Assembly: GCF_933775445.1 (NCBI RefSeq)
Contig: NC_065875.1
Location: 15,995,555-16,059,554, forward strand
DNA: 64,000 nt
Reading direction: 5' to 3'
From: Argentina anserina
Taxonomy: Eukaryota; Streptophyta; Magnoliopsida; Rosales; Rosaceae
Shown: one piece after another, positions 1 to 11,329 of the stretch
Position numbering within the stretch: position 1 is the first letter of the stretch
Layout of the letters: the number at the start of each line of letters is the position of its first letter
Program-made: the position numbers and the translations under genes
Notes under the pieces: model-generated
Databases searched by the model: none
What the model was told of the DNA's origin: nothing
Seen by the model: only the letters and a program-made list of their open reading frames with translations

Positions 1-735
1 GCCGGCGGTGTTCTATCTCTCGGGATGAACTTGAGTCGATGCGATTTGGCCCCCCAATCGCTTGTAGGTGGTCCCAAGGGTGAGAACCGGTGTCAAGGCG
101 CCCTCCTTCGAGCCCTTGCGTCACCGTAGATGGTGGTTCAAGCGGCGGCGAGTTGCAGAAGCTAGGTTACGTCGTGCGGCTTCAAGGTGGCGATGCACGA
201 TCTGGCGAGCTCGACGGTAGAAGCGGAAGGTCGCACGAAGCTCTAGGGACCGGCGGTGAGAGGCACCGCAGCCTGGAGGCGGATATCGCCGGTGATGACA
301 GTGAGGGTGAGAGAGAGAGCTCGAGGGAAGAGAGAGATGAGAGGGAGGCGCGGGTTTGGGGAGAGAAGAGGGTTTCCGAAAATGGAAACCCTACTTCTGA
401 TAAGTTTCCTTTTATACCCCTTTCTAAATCGGAAACTAACTTCCGTCGTTAATAACTTTCACGTACGACGTCTGATTCGATCGCGTGACGCGTCCACGAA
501 CTCGTATCGACGAGCTCTACGATTTTCGTGAAGGAAGTTTTCTCAAACGATCGACAGAGTAAAAGTCGATATTCACGTCGTGGAAACGTAACGTTTTTCT
601 AAATAAACGTTCCGATAACGTTTCCGTTTTCGATTTACCGCTTCGCTAAGCAAACAAAAGTCGTTTAAATAAATTTCACAAACTTATAAATTGAAATCAA
701 CTCGATAATAGTTCCGAACAATTCGGGTTATTACA
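1..735 (-). mobile_element. Partial long-LTR element (LTR copy L0)
   Basis: The stretch ends in CGGGTTATTACA at 735, the same terminus as the other antisense LTR copies in this window, and resembles 30770-31521. Its other end lies left of the window. It abuts the interior of a second LTR copy of opposite sense that starts at 736 with sequence matching 27913 onward, so L0 inserted into that copy; TTGTT at 736-740 would be the right-hand target duplication. The GC-rich part (90-450) holds open frames with no recognisable protein, and I treat them as chance frames. Confidence 0.65.
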
Positions 736-2542
736 TTGTTAAATTGAAGTGTTTAGGCTCGGAATTGACTTTGTGGTGAACTAGAAAGTTGTTAGGAATG
801 ACATTTAGATTGTGGTAGTGAAATTTGATAGTAGTCGGAAAACGGGCGGCGCATGAACAATGTTCTGTAAACAGTATCATGAACAGTAAAACTGGAACAA
901 TATTATGTGAACAGTGTTTTCTGAACAATGTTCAGCTGTAATTAATCGTCACCTAAGATTTTACGTATCATTTTCTAAGTACTTTATTATGCTATTAGTT
1001 GACCGACGAAACGAGTGAGGGAATTACTCTTGGTATCGTGGAAGTTGCACGGAGGAAATAAGGTGAGTAAACCTCATAATGATCGTCATGATCCAAGTAG
1101 TATTATAATTATTGAATTTAGTTTGAGTTGTTAACATAGTCATTGCATCACTAGCTTATAAAAATTATTCTAAAAATATGTTTTGGTTTAAATTACGTGA
1201 ACTTAATCATCTACGGTTCATGGGTAAGTGAAACGCTATTTTAATAAATGATTTTAAAAAGTTTTAGTGATTATGGACTATGGTGAATGTGAGTAAATCT
1301 CACTATGACAAGTCTACCATTGGCGGTGACTCATATTTACGATTTCTTAAAAAGAGTGAACTGTGACATCTATATAATATAGTGGGTTATGTATGTGTAC
1401 AAAAATAGTAAATACGATACATATATATGGGTTGCTATATTATATAATGTTACGGTTTTTATTTCAATATGAGATTATGTTCTGAAGACTATATTTATAT
1501 TGTTGTGTAAGAGTTGTTTGGTTGTAGTACAATAACAAGTGTGAATTGTTATATTGTACGTGGTTTTAACATTGAGTCTTGTTAAAACATTTTCTGGTCT
1601 TCGGACGTTGTTGGCAGTAATCGAAACCAAGCCTTGGCCGGGTGTCGGTTACGATTCAGTTAGAGTTTTAGTCTGTCTGCCATTGTACTGCATGAGAGGT
1701 AACAAATGGGTTGTCTGGGTCTAATGAGTACCCATGTTTTTGAGTGATATTGGGTAATAGATGGGCTGCACAGTGTCTGTCGGTATACTGCATGAGGGGT
1801 AACAGATGGGTACTTGGGTCTTATGAGTACCCATGTTTTAAATGATTTTGGGTAACCAGTTGATTGCCCAGTGCCTGTCGGTGTACTGCATGAGGGATAA
1901 CAGATGGGTTGCCTGGGTCTCATGAGTACCCATGTTTTTGAGTGATATTGGGTAATAGATGGGTTGCCCAGTGTCTGTCGGTGTACTGCATGAGGGGTAA
2001 CAGATGGGTACCTGGATCTCATGAGTACCCATGTTTTTAAATAATTTTGGGTAACAGATGGGTTGCCCAGTGTCTCATGATTACACATATTTTTAAATGA
2101 TATTGGGTAATAGATGGGTCGCCCAGTGTCACATGAGTACGTTTGTCTTTAAATGTTTATTTCCTTGGTATGCGATGTATGTTTTACAGTTGGTTTACTC
2201 ATACGGGCTAAAAAGCTTACTGAGTTTGTATTTACAATCCCGGTGCACCAATTCGATGGTGTAGGAGATAGTTCTGCAGGTGGGGATTAGCACATTCGGA
2301 GGGCTTACTCTGAAGCTTTTTTCTTCTATTTGTGGTGAGGATTGAGTGAATTTTACATGTCCATTGGTTATAATACTGAGGTATAAACTGATTATGTCTT
2401 ATTCAAGTCGACTGAGTCGTGATGTGGACTCAGTTTCGATACACTATTATTATAAGATGATTTCAATATATTTGAGATTGTTTTATAGTTTTCATGGCTT
2501 GGAATTCGAATTTTTATCATTAGAAATTTCGGGGCTGTGACA
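736..2542 (+). mobile_element. Solo-LTR-like copy L1, left part missing
   Basis: This is the 3' three quarters of a long LTR in sense orientation, ending CGGGGCTGTGACA at 2542. It carries the family's hallmark blocks: GTGAACAGT-like motifs near 850-930, the conserved GGTGACCGACGAAACGAGTG block near 1000, an internal tandem repeat at 1675-2130, and the CCCGGTGCACCAATTCGATGG block near 2240. It sits in the gag region of the copia element that continues at 2543. Its start lies outside the window, beyond the L0 insertion. Confidence 0.7.
1675..2130 (+). repeat. About 100-bp tandem repeats inside LTR L1
   Basis: A unit containing GTACTGCATGAGGGGTAACA, then a GGGTACC/GGGTTGCC segment, TCATGAGTACCCATG and a T-rich spacer recurs about every 96-106 bp, four to five times. 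The same array occurs in the other copies (5690-6150, 17060-17510, 25620-25790, 29400-29665, 32340-32610, 33755-34030, 47985-48370). Unit length near 99 bp keeps one antisense frame open, giving repetitive peptides that are not real genes. Confidence 0.8.
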
Positions 2543-2589
2543 CTTACCATTGTGAACAATACCATTCATAGAGAATAAATAAGGAGGAA

Positions 2590-3170
2590 AGTGATGATGA
2601 ATGCTTAAGTTGCTATTGTTGAAAAAAAGGAGAGAGCTCCTATTGCTAGAGCTTTTGCTAGCAGCAGCAAATCATATCGAGGCAGGCATCTGGATCTCAA
2701 ATGCACACACTGTGAGAGAATTGGAAGGGCTGGAATAGGACATCTCAAAGAAACATGTTGGATTCTCCATCTTGAGCTGAAGAACAAGTTCCATGGAAGC
2801 TCAAAAGGGCAGTCTAAACCTACTTATACTCCTAAAGCAAATTAGACAAGCTGCAGCACCTATCAAGGTCTCAACAACTTCTCTGCAAATCCCATTAACC
2901 TCATAAATGAGTTTGCAACCTTTATTCAACAGAGACAAGGCAACAGTGACAGTGGTGGTGTTACTGCCATGCTTGGCAAGTTTGCAGGGTATCTAGTAGA
3001 TTCTGATCTTGCATACCAAGAGGAGATACCAAGTATCATTTATGCAATATCTACTGCCTTGGATTTGTGCAAAAACAATGATTTTTGGATTGTGGATTCA
3101 GGTGCATCAGATCGCATGTCAAATGATGCATCACATTTAATTGATTTTTAAGCTTTTGAAACTCCTTCAC
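2590..3170 (+). pseudogene. copia gag zinc knuckle and protease remnant
   Basis: From 2684 a frame reads a nucleocapsid-type zinc knuckle, but with spacing C-X2-C-X9-H-X4-C (CTHCERIGRAGIGHLKETC) instead of the usual C-X2-C-X4-H-X4-C, so it carries about five extra residues. A stop follows near 2843. A second frame (2969-3151) holds the aspartic protease active site FWIVDSGASDRMS and then stops. The gene is fragmented and cannot make a Gag-Pol polyprotein. Confidence 0.8.
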
Positions 3171-3359
3171 ATGTGTCAATTGCAAATGGAAAGAAAGTTC
3201 CAATTCTAGGAAAGGGTAGACTTCAGCTATTTTATGATCATAAGCATTCTTATGTCATGTTTGTTCCTTCCTTCCCATTTAAACTTCTCTCGGTGGGAGA
3301 AATCACTTATGTTAGATTGCCATGTTATTTTCTCAATTAATAGTGTTGTGTTTCAAGAT

Positions 3360-4481
3360 CGAATTTAAAAAATGAGGATTGGTGAGGGGTTCCTCTTGAA
3401 TGGACGTTACTATATCTCAGCTTCCTCAAGTTTTCATCAAAGTCTTGTAGCAGATGCAAGCTCTATCTCTCTCCAAAATCTGTGGCACATGAGATTAGCT
3501 CATTCTTCATCAAATGTCATGTCGTATTTGTTTCTAAATTTATGTAAAATCACTCATGAATGTGCGACGTGCCACAAGTCCAAATCTACCAGATAATTAC
3601 CTTTTTCTAGTTCAAATTTTAGGACATCTCGAGCTTTTGAGTTTGTTCAGTCGGATGTATGGGGACCTGCAAGGGTATAATCGTTTGATGGCTATCAATT
3701 TTATGTAACATTTATCGATGATTTTACAAGAACTACTTTTCTGTATCTTTAAATCAACGAGTAAAGTGTTTCAATCCTCCAAGATTTCCATAATCTAGTC
3801 AAAACACATTTCTCCTCAAACATTTGCATATTAAGATCCGACAATGGGACTGAATACACATCCAAAATCATGCAAAGTTACTTGAGTTTACAAGGAATTT
3901 TCATCATACAAGTTGTGTAGGAACGCCCCAACAAAATGGTGTCTCGGAAAGGAAAAATCGAGATTTGTTGGAGAAGACTAGATCCTTGATGCTTCATGCT
4001 CATGTTCCTAAAAAATATTGGTCTCAAGCTATTCACATGGCTGCATACATTATTAATAGATTGCATAGTCGGATTATTAAAAGGCAGAAAAATTAACATT
4101 GATCATCTTCGAATATTTGAATGTGTGTGTTTTGTACATGTTCATGCCAAAAATCAAGACAAGCTTGATCTGAGAGCTATCAAGTGTGTCTTTCTTAGTT
4201 ACTTTTCCTCACAAAAATGGTACAAATGTTATCATACTCAATCAAAGAAGTTGATTGTATCTAGAGATGTAAGGTTTGATGAAGCTCATCCATTCTTTCA
4301 AGCTAATGATAATGATCTTCAGGGGGAGCTATTTGAATTTTCTGTTCCTCAGCCTGTGGTTACTGACAACATTCCTGTTCCTAATACTGCAGCTCCAAAC
4401 GTTGATCACTACGTTGATCAGCCCTCACCTCCCACTCATGATGTTGAAAATGAAGTCATAGAAGATGTAGCAGTTGATTAA
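3360..4481 (+). pseudogene. copia GAG-pre-integrase and integrase remnant
   Basis: The HHCC zinc-binding module is visible at about 3480-3595 (LWHMRLAHSSS then CATCHKSK). The integrase core follows in broken frames: VTFIDDFTR (first catalytic Asp) near 3705, LRSDNGTEY (second Asp) near 3830, and PQQNGVSERKNRDLLEKTR (catalytic Glu) near 3925. The C-terminal integrase region, including LRIFECVCFVHVHAKNQDKLD, is open from 3996 to 4481. All three acidic residues survive, but at least three stops or frameshifts interrupt the frame. Confidence 0.82.
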
Positions 4482-4639
4482 ACTGCTGAGAATGAATCTG
4501 AAGTCCAAAATAATGCTGAAAATCCTCCTAAAAGGAGGTATCCTAGTCGAACTAGGAAACCAAATATAAGACTTACTGGTTTTGTAACATGCTTTTCGCC
4601 ATCCACTTGGCAATGTAGCAACTCTCAATAATGTTATTC

Positions 4640-5266
4640 CTCACATTCAGCTTTCCTCAACAGTTTATGTGACACCACAAAGCCTAGATCGTTTACTGAA
4701 GCTAATCAGTCCCCAGTTTGGAGGAAGGCTATGCAAGATGAACTTAGTGCTCTTCATGACAATCATACTTGGAGCACTGTTCAATTGCCAAAAGGACACA
4801 ATGTAATTGGAGCAAGATGGATCTACAAGATTAAGTTTCATTCAGATGGTAGAATTGAGAGCAAGGTTAGGTGCTCGTGGCTTCACTCAAACGTTTGGTG
4901 TTAATTACAAAGAAATGTTTGATCTAGTTGCTAAAATGAATACTGTTCGTGTTCTCTTATATATGGTTGTCAATTGTGGCTGGTCATTATTTCAAATGGA
5001 TGTCAAGAATGCATTTTTACATGGAGAATTAAAAGAAGATGTGTATATGTGTCCACCTCCTGGCCATGCCCGAGAGAAAGCACCTGGCATTGTGTGCAAA
5101 TTGCATAAGGCCATATATGGTCTCAAGCAATCTCCAAGAGCTTGGTATTCCAAGCTAAGTTATGTGCTCCTTGATTGTGGTTTTAAAAGAAGCATGGATG
5201 ATTCATATATGTTTATTTGGATTAGAACGTTTGGAAGATTCATTGTTCTAGTCTATGTAGATGATT
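4640..5266 (+). pseudogene. copia reverse transcriptase, 5' part
   Basis: Reverse transcriptase motifs are readable: TWSTVQLPKG near 4770, GARWIYKIKFHSDG near 4812, ARGFTQTFGVNY, FQMDVKNAFLHGELKEDVYM, AIYGLKQSPRAWYSKL and the catalytic VYVDDLI ending at 5266. A frameshift lies near 4860. Immediately after YVDD the coding sequence is interrupted by an inserted solo LTR, and it resumes at 7853. Confidence 0.85.
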
Positions 5267-5271
5267 TAATC

Positions 5272-7852
5272 TGTCACAGTCCCGAAATTTCGAATGATAA
5301 AAATTCGAATTCGAAGGCATGAAAACTCTAAAACAATCTCAAATATATTGAAATCATCTTATAATAAAAGTGTATCAAAACTGAGTCCACATCACGACTC
5401 AATCGACTTGAATAAGACATAATCAGTTTATACCTTAGTATTATAACCAATGGAAATATAAAATTCACTCAATCCTCACCACAAACAGAAGAAATAAATC
5501 TTTAGAGTAAGCCCTCCGAATCTACTAATCCCCACATGCAGAACTATCCCCTACACCATCAAATTGGTGCACCGGGATTGTAAACACAAATTCGGTAAGC
5601 TTTTCAGCCCGTATGAGTAAACCAACAGTATAACATACATCGCATACAAAGAAAATATGACAGATAAAATTTAAAAACAAACGTAATCATGTGACACTGG
5701 GCAACCTATTTGTTACCAAATATCATTTAAAAATATGTGTAATCATGAGACACTGGGCAATCCATCTGTTACCCAAAATCATTTAAAAACATGGGTACTC
5801 ATGAGACCCAGACAATCCATATGTTACCCCTTATGTAGTACACCGACAGACACTGGGCAACCCATCTGGTTACCCAAAATCATTTAAAACATGGGTACTC
5901 ATGAGACCCAGGTGCCCATCTGTTACCCATCATGCAGTACACCGACAGACACTGGGCAACCTATCTGGTTACCCAAAATTATTTAAAACATGGGTACTCA
6001 TGAGACCCAGGTACCCATCTGTTACCCCTCATGCAGTACACCGACAGACACTGGGAAGCCCATCTGTTACCCAATATCACTCAAAAACATGGGTACTCAT
6101 GAGACCCAAGCAACCCATCTGTTACCCCTCATGCAGTACACAGACAAACAGACTAGAGCTCTAACTGAATCGTAATTGACACCCGGACAAGGCTTGGTTC
6201 TGATTACTGCCAACAATGTTCGAAGACAGAAAACATTTTAACAAGACTCAATGTTAAAACCACGTACAATATAACAATCAACACATGTTTATGTACTACA
6301 ACCAAGCGACTCTTGTACAACAATATAAATATCGTCACCACAATATAATCTCATTTTTTTGAAATAAGGACCGTAACATTATATAATATAGCAACCCATA
6401 TATATGTATCGTATTTACCATTTTTCTACACATACACAACCCACTATAGTATATAGATGTCAGAGTTCACTCTTTTTAAGAAATCGTAAATATGAGTCAC
6501 CGCCAATGGTAGACTTGTCATAGTGAGATTTACTCACATTCACCATAGTCCATAATCACTAAAACATTTAAAAATCATTTATTAAAATAGCGTTTAACTT
6601 ACCCATGAACCGTAGATCATCAAATTCACGTAATTTAAACCAAAACATATTTTTAGAAAACATTTTATAAGCTAGTGATGCAATGACTATGTTAACAACT
6701 CAAACTAAATTCAATGATTATAACACTACTTCAAACATGATTATCATTATGAGGTTTACTCACCTTATTTCCTGCGTGCAACTTGCATGACACCGAGAGC
6801 GATTCCTTCACTCATTTCGTCGGTGATAAAGTATGATAAAGTACTTAGAAAAAGATATGTAAAATCACAGGTGACGATTCATTCCAGCTGAACACTGTTC
6901 ATAAAACACTATTCCTGGAACAATGTTCACGAAACACTGTTCACAAATAAATGTCCATGAAACACTATTCATGCACCGCCACCATTCCGGTGACCACCAA
7001 TGATCACCAAAATTTACCACCATAACAAAACAACATTTCCAACAACTTTCTAGATGACACCAAAGGCTAAATCAAAGTCTAACCAGTCCAATCAACGAAG
7101 AACATAAAATCAGCACTATTCATCGACCATAGAAAAAGAAATAGTCAATTCTCCTTGTATTTTTGAAATAAATAAAACTGTTTTAGAGGGTTGATATACA
7201 TCCTACAAGCTTCAAAACACAAGAAAAGTCATCTTGATGGGTTGTCAGAGGAGGGAGTTCTCTTCACTTCTTCAAACGGAATAGCTGTATTGTTTCTTCA
7301 TTTTTGGGCTTCAAACAGCTCGAATCTCTCCCAACACTAACTTAGATCGGTAGGGGACGAAGAGACGGTTCCAACGCCACCGGTCTCACTCAATTCCATC
7401 GCCGGACGACAGAGATATGGCCGGAGAAATGTTCGGCAACAAAGAGGGAAAAATCACGTGAACAGTACTCGAGCTCGGGTGAACAGTAACCGAGCTGATT
7501 TTGGAAAAAAAAACTGATTTTCTGATTTTTAATCTCATCTCTTTCCTTTTATATTTTTCCAAATTCGGAAACCAAACTTCCGTTGCTAACAGCTTTCACA
7601 TACGACACCCGATTAAAGCATGTCACGCGTCTACGAACTTGTATTGATGAACTCTACGATTTTCATGAATGAAGTTTTCTGAGATTCGTAACGGATAAAA
7701 AGTCAACTCTTGACCCCTCACGGTAATGTTTCTGAGTATAAATCGTTCGAACACTTTCGTTTTCTCCCTCGTACTATATAATCGGATCACCACCAACTTA
7801 AATATCTCTGAATAATAATTAGAAAATAATTATAAATTTCTGGGATATTACA
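5272..7852 (-). mobile_element. Solo LTR L2 (2.58 kb), TSD TAATC
   Basis: The element runs from TGTCACAGTCCCGAAATTTC to TCTGGGATATTACA (TG...CA ends) and is flanked by a perfect 5-bp duplication TAATC at 5267-5271 and 7853-7857. Removing the element and one TSD restores the copia RT reading across YVDDLI and MTGDS. No internal coding region or second LTR is present, so it is a solo LTR left by LTR-LTR recombination. It contains the ~100-bp tandem repeats (5690-6150) and the conserved splice-donor-like block near 6780. Confidence 0.9.
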
Positions 7853-8790
7853 TAATCATGACTGGTGATAGCAATGAAGTGATTCAATCCCTCAAAGACA
7901 CTCTGCATACCAAGTTTTCCATCAAAGATCTTGGTGTCTTGAGGTACTTTTTGGGAATTGAAATGGATCAGTCATCTTCTGGTTTGTTTCTCAATCAGAG
8001 AAAATATGTGATTGATCTATTAGATGAAGCTAACATGAAGGATATTAGTTCAGCTCCTACTCATCTTCTAAGTAATCTCAACATTAAAGCTCAAGGATAT
8101 CTACTCTCACAATTCTGAATACCAAAGATTGGTTGGTAAACTCATTTACATCACAATTACTCGTCCATATATTTTATATGCAGTTAGCTTGATTAATCAA
8201 TTTATGCATGCTCCTACATCTACACATATGCAGTTGGTGAAACACATACTTTGATACCTCAAAGGCACAATGACTAAATGAGTGTTTATGAAAAATAATG
8301 GTCACTTTGTCCTGGAGGGTTTCTGTGATTCTGATTGGGCAGACAACACTCTTGATCGCAAGTCTACGACTGAGTTCTGCACGTTTGTAGGTGGAAACCT
8401 AGTTACATTGAAGAGCAAAAAGCAATCAGTGGTGGCACGATCGAGCGCAGAAGCTGAGTACAAGGCTATGGCCTCCACCGCATGTGAGTTGATATGGTTG
8501 AAGGCCTTATTGTATGATCTTGGTATCAAGTGCAAAACTCCTATCACTTTGCAATGTAACAATCAAGTATGTGCATGCTAACCCTGTCTTTCATGAGCGC
8601 ACAAAGCATATCGAAGTGGATTGTCACTTCATTTGTAACCAGGTTCAAACCAAAATTCTGGCCTCTTCTTTTGTTCGTTCCTCTGATCAACTGGCAGACG
8701 TCTTTACCAAGGTATTGCCCACTGCTCAGTTTCATCATCTTTTATCCAAGTTTGGCTCAACAGACTCCCTCGATCCAACTTGAGGGGGAG
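7853..8790 (+). pseudogene. copia RT 3' part and RNase H, with PPT
   Basis: Coding resumes after the inserted LTR with MTGDSNEVIQSLKDTLHTKF, then KDLGVLRYFLGIEM, typical of copia RT. RNase H follows: FCDSDWADNTLDRKSTTEF, KKQSVVARSSAEAEYKAM, then, in another frame, RTKHIEVDCHF and SSDQLADVFTKVLP. Frameshifts or deletions near 8110 and 8570 and a stop near 8281 disrupt it. The polypurine tract TGAGGGGGAG (8781-8790) marks the end of the internal region. Confidence 0.85.
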
Positions 8791-9130
8791 TATTGGAAGA
8801 TTTGGTTATTTGTGTTAGGGTTTTATCCGTTTAGTTTTATCATAGCATTAACTGCTGCATTTATGGTTGACAACTTCAGTTCTTTCTCTTCTCAGCCTTT
8901 CTTCTTGTGCAGGAAGAAACGGCTAGTTGCAGTTTATGAGTTGTTTAGTCCTATTGTCCTCTATGTTAATTTTGATTAGTTCAATGTATAGATAGTCTTT
9001 ATTCTTTAGGTATTGGCTTATGGTAGGCAAGGGCTGGATCTTCTATGCCTTTATATTGGTTTGTATTCTCAATTGTAAACATATCGATCAATACAGTTTA
9101 AAATTCATCTATTGTTCATTACATCCATTA
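8791..9130 (+). repeat. 3' LTR of the first copia element
   Basis: The LTR starts directly after the polypurine tract. Its first bases TATTGGA look like a mutated TGTTGGA, and TCCATTA near 9124-9130 is an approximate inverse, so the end is set there by inspection. No matching 5' LTR is in the window, so the boundary cannot be proven. Length of about 340 bp fits copia LTRs. Confidence 0.6.
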
Positions 9131-9485
9131 AAATTTCTCCCAAGTAATTGGGTGTGAAGCGAACTCAGTTAAAGATTGATGATCTATCTAGCCATCCTCC
9201 GAAGATCTCAAAAGCTTCTTTAAGTAACTGCACTCCTGCAATGAACATGCTTTTTGAAGTTAATTACTCATCTTTAATTTCGAAAACTTGTTCGACCACA
9301 GTTCCAAGAATCTCAAGTTAATGAGAATCTTTTGTCAAGAATAGATAAGCGCATATCCGAGAATCTCGAGTTGGAAAAACATTTGAAGCAAGAACGTGAA
9401 AGGTCGATGTTGGAGCTGAATAGACAGAAGGAGAAGTTCAAAGCTGAAATCATCAAGTGTAAAACGGAGTTGGTCAAGTCAGATG

Positions 9486-9667
9486 ACTTGAATGAGGTAA
9501 TTATACTGCTTGATATTGATATATTTGATCTGATACAAGTCTAGCTATTTATAGGAATTGATTTGAACATTAGCACTATCACTAATGACGAATCCTAGCT
9601 GTTCTAGCACCATGAGTAACATGTTTGTTGCTTTACACAACTCACACACAGCTCACTTATGCTAACA
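9486..9667 (-). repeat. 3' LTR of the minus-strand copia
   Basis: In element sense the LTR begins TGTTAGCATAAGTGAGC and ends CCTCATTCAAGT. It is preceded by the polypurine tract. It differs from the 5' LTR at four of 182 positions (about 2.2%), all single-base changes. Confidence 0.9.
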
Positions 9668-9819
9668 CTCCCCCTCAAGTTGGCGCATACACATCAACCA
9701 TGCCTAACTTGCAAAGTGAGTCATAAAAACCTTCTTGAACACTCCTTTGGTGAGTATATCTGCAAGTTGCTCTTCTGTAGGAACAAACGGAAAACAAATG
9801 ATCTTAGCGTCTAGCTTCT

Positions 9820-10057
9820 CTTTTATAAAGTGACGATCAACCTCTACATGTTTTGTACGATCATGCTGCACAGGATTCTGTGAAATATTAATAGCTGCCT
9901 TGTTGTCACAGTGCAGTTGTATAGCACACTTAGGTTTCTTTTATAAAGTGACGATCAACCTCTACATGTTTTGTACGATCATGCTGCACAGGATTCTGTG
10001 AAATATTAATAGCTGCCTTGTTGTCACAGTGCAGTTGTATAGCACACTTAGGTTTAA
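9820..10057 (-). repeat. 119-bp tandem duplication in copia RNase H
   Basis: The sequence starting CTTTTATAAAGTGACGATC occurs at 9820-9938 and again, identical by eye, at 9939-10057. It covers the RNase H C-terminal region (tribes of HVEVDRHFIKE and CDNKAAINISQNP). The duplication truncates the RNase H frame. Being identical, it must be recent. Confidence 0.9.
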
Positions 10058-10800
10058 CACCCAAATCTTGTAGCAAATTCCTAATCCACAACAACTCGCA
10101 CACTCCCTGAGTCATACCTCTGTATTCTGCTTCAGCACTAGATCGAGCTACCACATTTTGTTTCTTACTCCTCCACGTAGCAAGGTTACCTACAACAAAG
10201 GTAAAATACCCTGATGTGGACCTCTGATCTGTAATATTTCCAGCCCAGTCTGCATCTGTGAAGCCACAAACATCAAAGATATTGTTGTGATTAGAAAACA
10301 TTACTCCTCTCCCCGGAGCTGACTTCAAGTACCTCAAGATCCTTACAACAACATCCATGTGGTCCTCACTGGGGTTATGCATGAACTGACTTACTACACT
10401 TACTGCATACGCAACATCTAGTCTGGTATGTGATAGATAAATCAGGCGCCCGACTAGCCTCTGATAACGAGGTTTGTCAGTAGGAACTTGATCTAGATAC
10501 TCTGCTAACCGATGGTTCTGCTCAATAGGAGTATCAATGGGAGTGCAGTCCAACATACCTGTCTCTGCTAGTAGATCAAGGATGTACTTCCTTTGACACA
10601 GATAGATACCATTGCTTCCCCGGGCTACTTCAATGCCTAAAAAGTACTTGAGTGTATCTAGGTCATTCATCTCAAACTCTGTGGCAAGCTATTTCTGTAA
10701 TCTATCCACCTCAACAGTATCATTCCCAATAACTACCATATCATCAACATATATAATTAGGGTTGTTACATTCCTTTGTTGATGTTTGAGAAATAACGTG
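9930..10800 (-). pseudogene. copia RNase H and RT 3' part
   Basis: A 246-codon frame (10670 to 9930) holds LDTLKYFLGIEVARGSNGIY, the RNase H hallmark GFTDADWAGNITDQRSTSGY, KKQNVVARSSAEAEYRGM, then HCDNKAAINISQNP and RTKHVEVDRHF. Upstream, about 10775-10700, the RT catalytic motif IIYVDDMVVIGND is present in a shifted frame. The frame ends prematurely because of the 119-bp duplication. Confidence 0.88.
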
Positions 10801-11329
10801 TGGTCTGAATTACTTTGTCTGTAGCCAAGTTTCCTCATGAATTGTCAGAATCTTCCAAACCAAGCACGAGGTGACTGTTTAAGACCATACAAAGACTTGG
10901 GGAAGCGGCCACATATCCAGGCGGAAGATCCATGTATACTTCCTCTGTTAGTTCTCCATGAAAGAATGCATTCTTGACATCAAACTGCCTAAGTGGCCAG
11001 TTCAAGTTAGCAGCGACAGAGAGCAATACCCGGATAGTGTTCATATTTGCAACAGGTGCAAATGTCTCATCATAGTCTATGCCATATGTCTGGGTGAACC
11101 ACTTTGTTACTAGACGTGCTTTATACCGGCTTACTGACCCATCTGGATTATGTTTCACTGTAAACACCCAACGACATCTTACAGTCTTCTTGCCATATGG
11201 TGGAGGTACAATCTCCCAAGTATTATTCTTTTGTAATTCTTCCATCTCTTCCTCCATTGCTTTCCTCCATTGCTTTCCTCTATTTTGGATCTCCCAATGC
11301 ATCCTGCACTTTGTTAGGTACTGATACAC
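10801..11329 (-). pseudogene. copia reverse transcriptase 5' part
   Basis: The frame reads WRKAMEEEMEELQKNNTWEI, GKKTVRCRWVFTVKHNPDGS, RYKARLVTKWFTQTYGIDYD, TFAPVANMNTIRVLLSVAAN and RQFDVKNAFFHGELTEEVYM, the N-terminal fingers and palm of copia RT. The usual KGF/KGY is KWF here. The frame shifts near 10900, before the YGLKQSPRAW region, so RT is split. Confidence 0.88.

Larger units (their letters stand above)
2543..9130 (+). mobile_element. Degraded Ty1/copia retrotransposon, split by a solo LTR
   Basis: A plus-strand copia internal region runs from gag (2543) to the polypurine tract (8781-8790), followed by a 3' LTR to about 9130. The order is gag zinc knuckle, protease, integrase, reverse transcriptase, RNase H, which is diagnostic for Ty1/copia. 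It is broken by many stops and frameshifts and by a 2.58-kb LTR inserted in the RT at 5272-7852. The 5' LTR lies left of the window beyond LTR copy L1. On its right it abuts a coiled-coil pseudogene, which is probably what it landed in. The element is dead. Confidence 0.85.

Noticed and set aside
1660..2088. 142-codon repetitive open frame (and its relatives at 5901, 17177, 33739, 47970)
   Set aside because: Lies wholly inside LTR tandem repeats with unit length near 99 bp; the peptide repeats follow from the DNA repeats.
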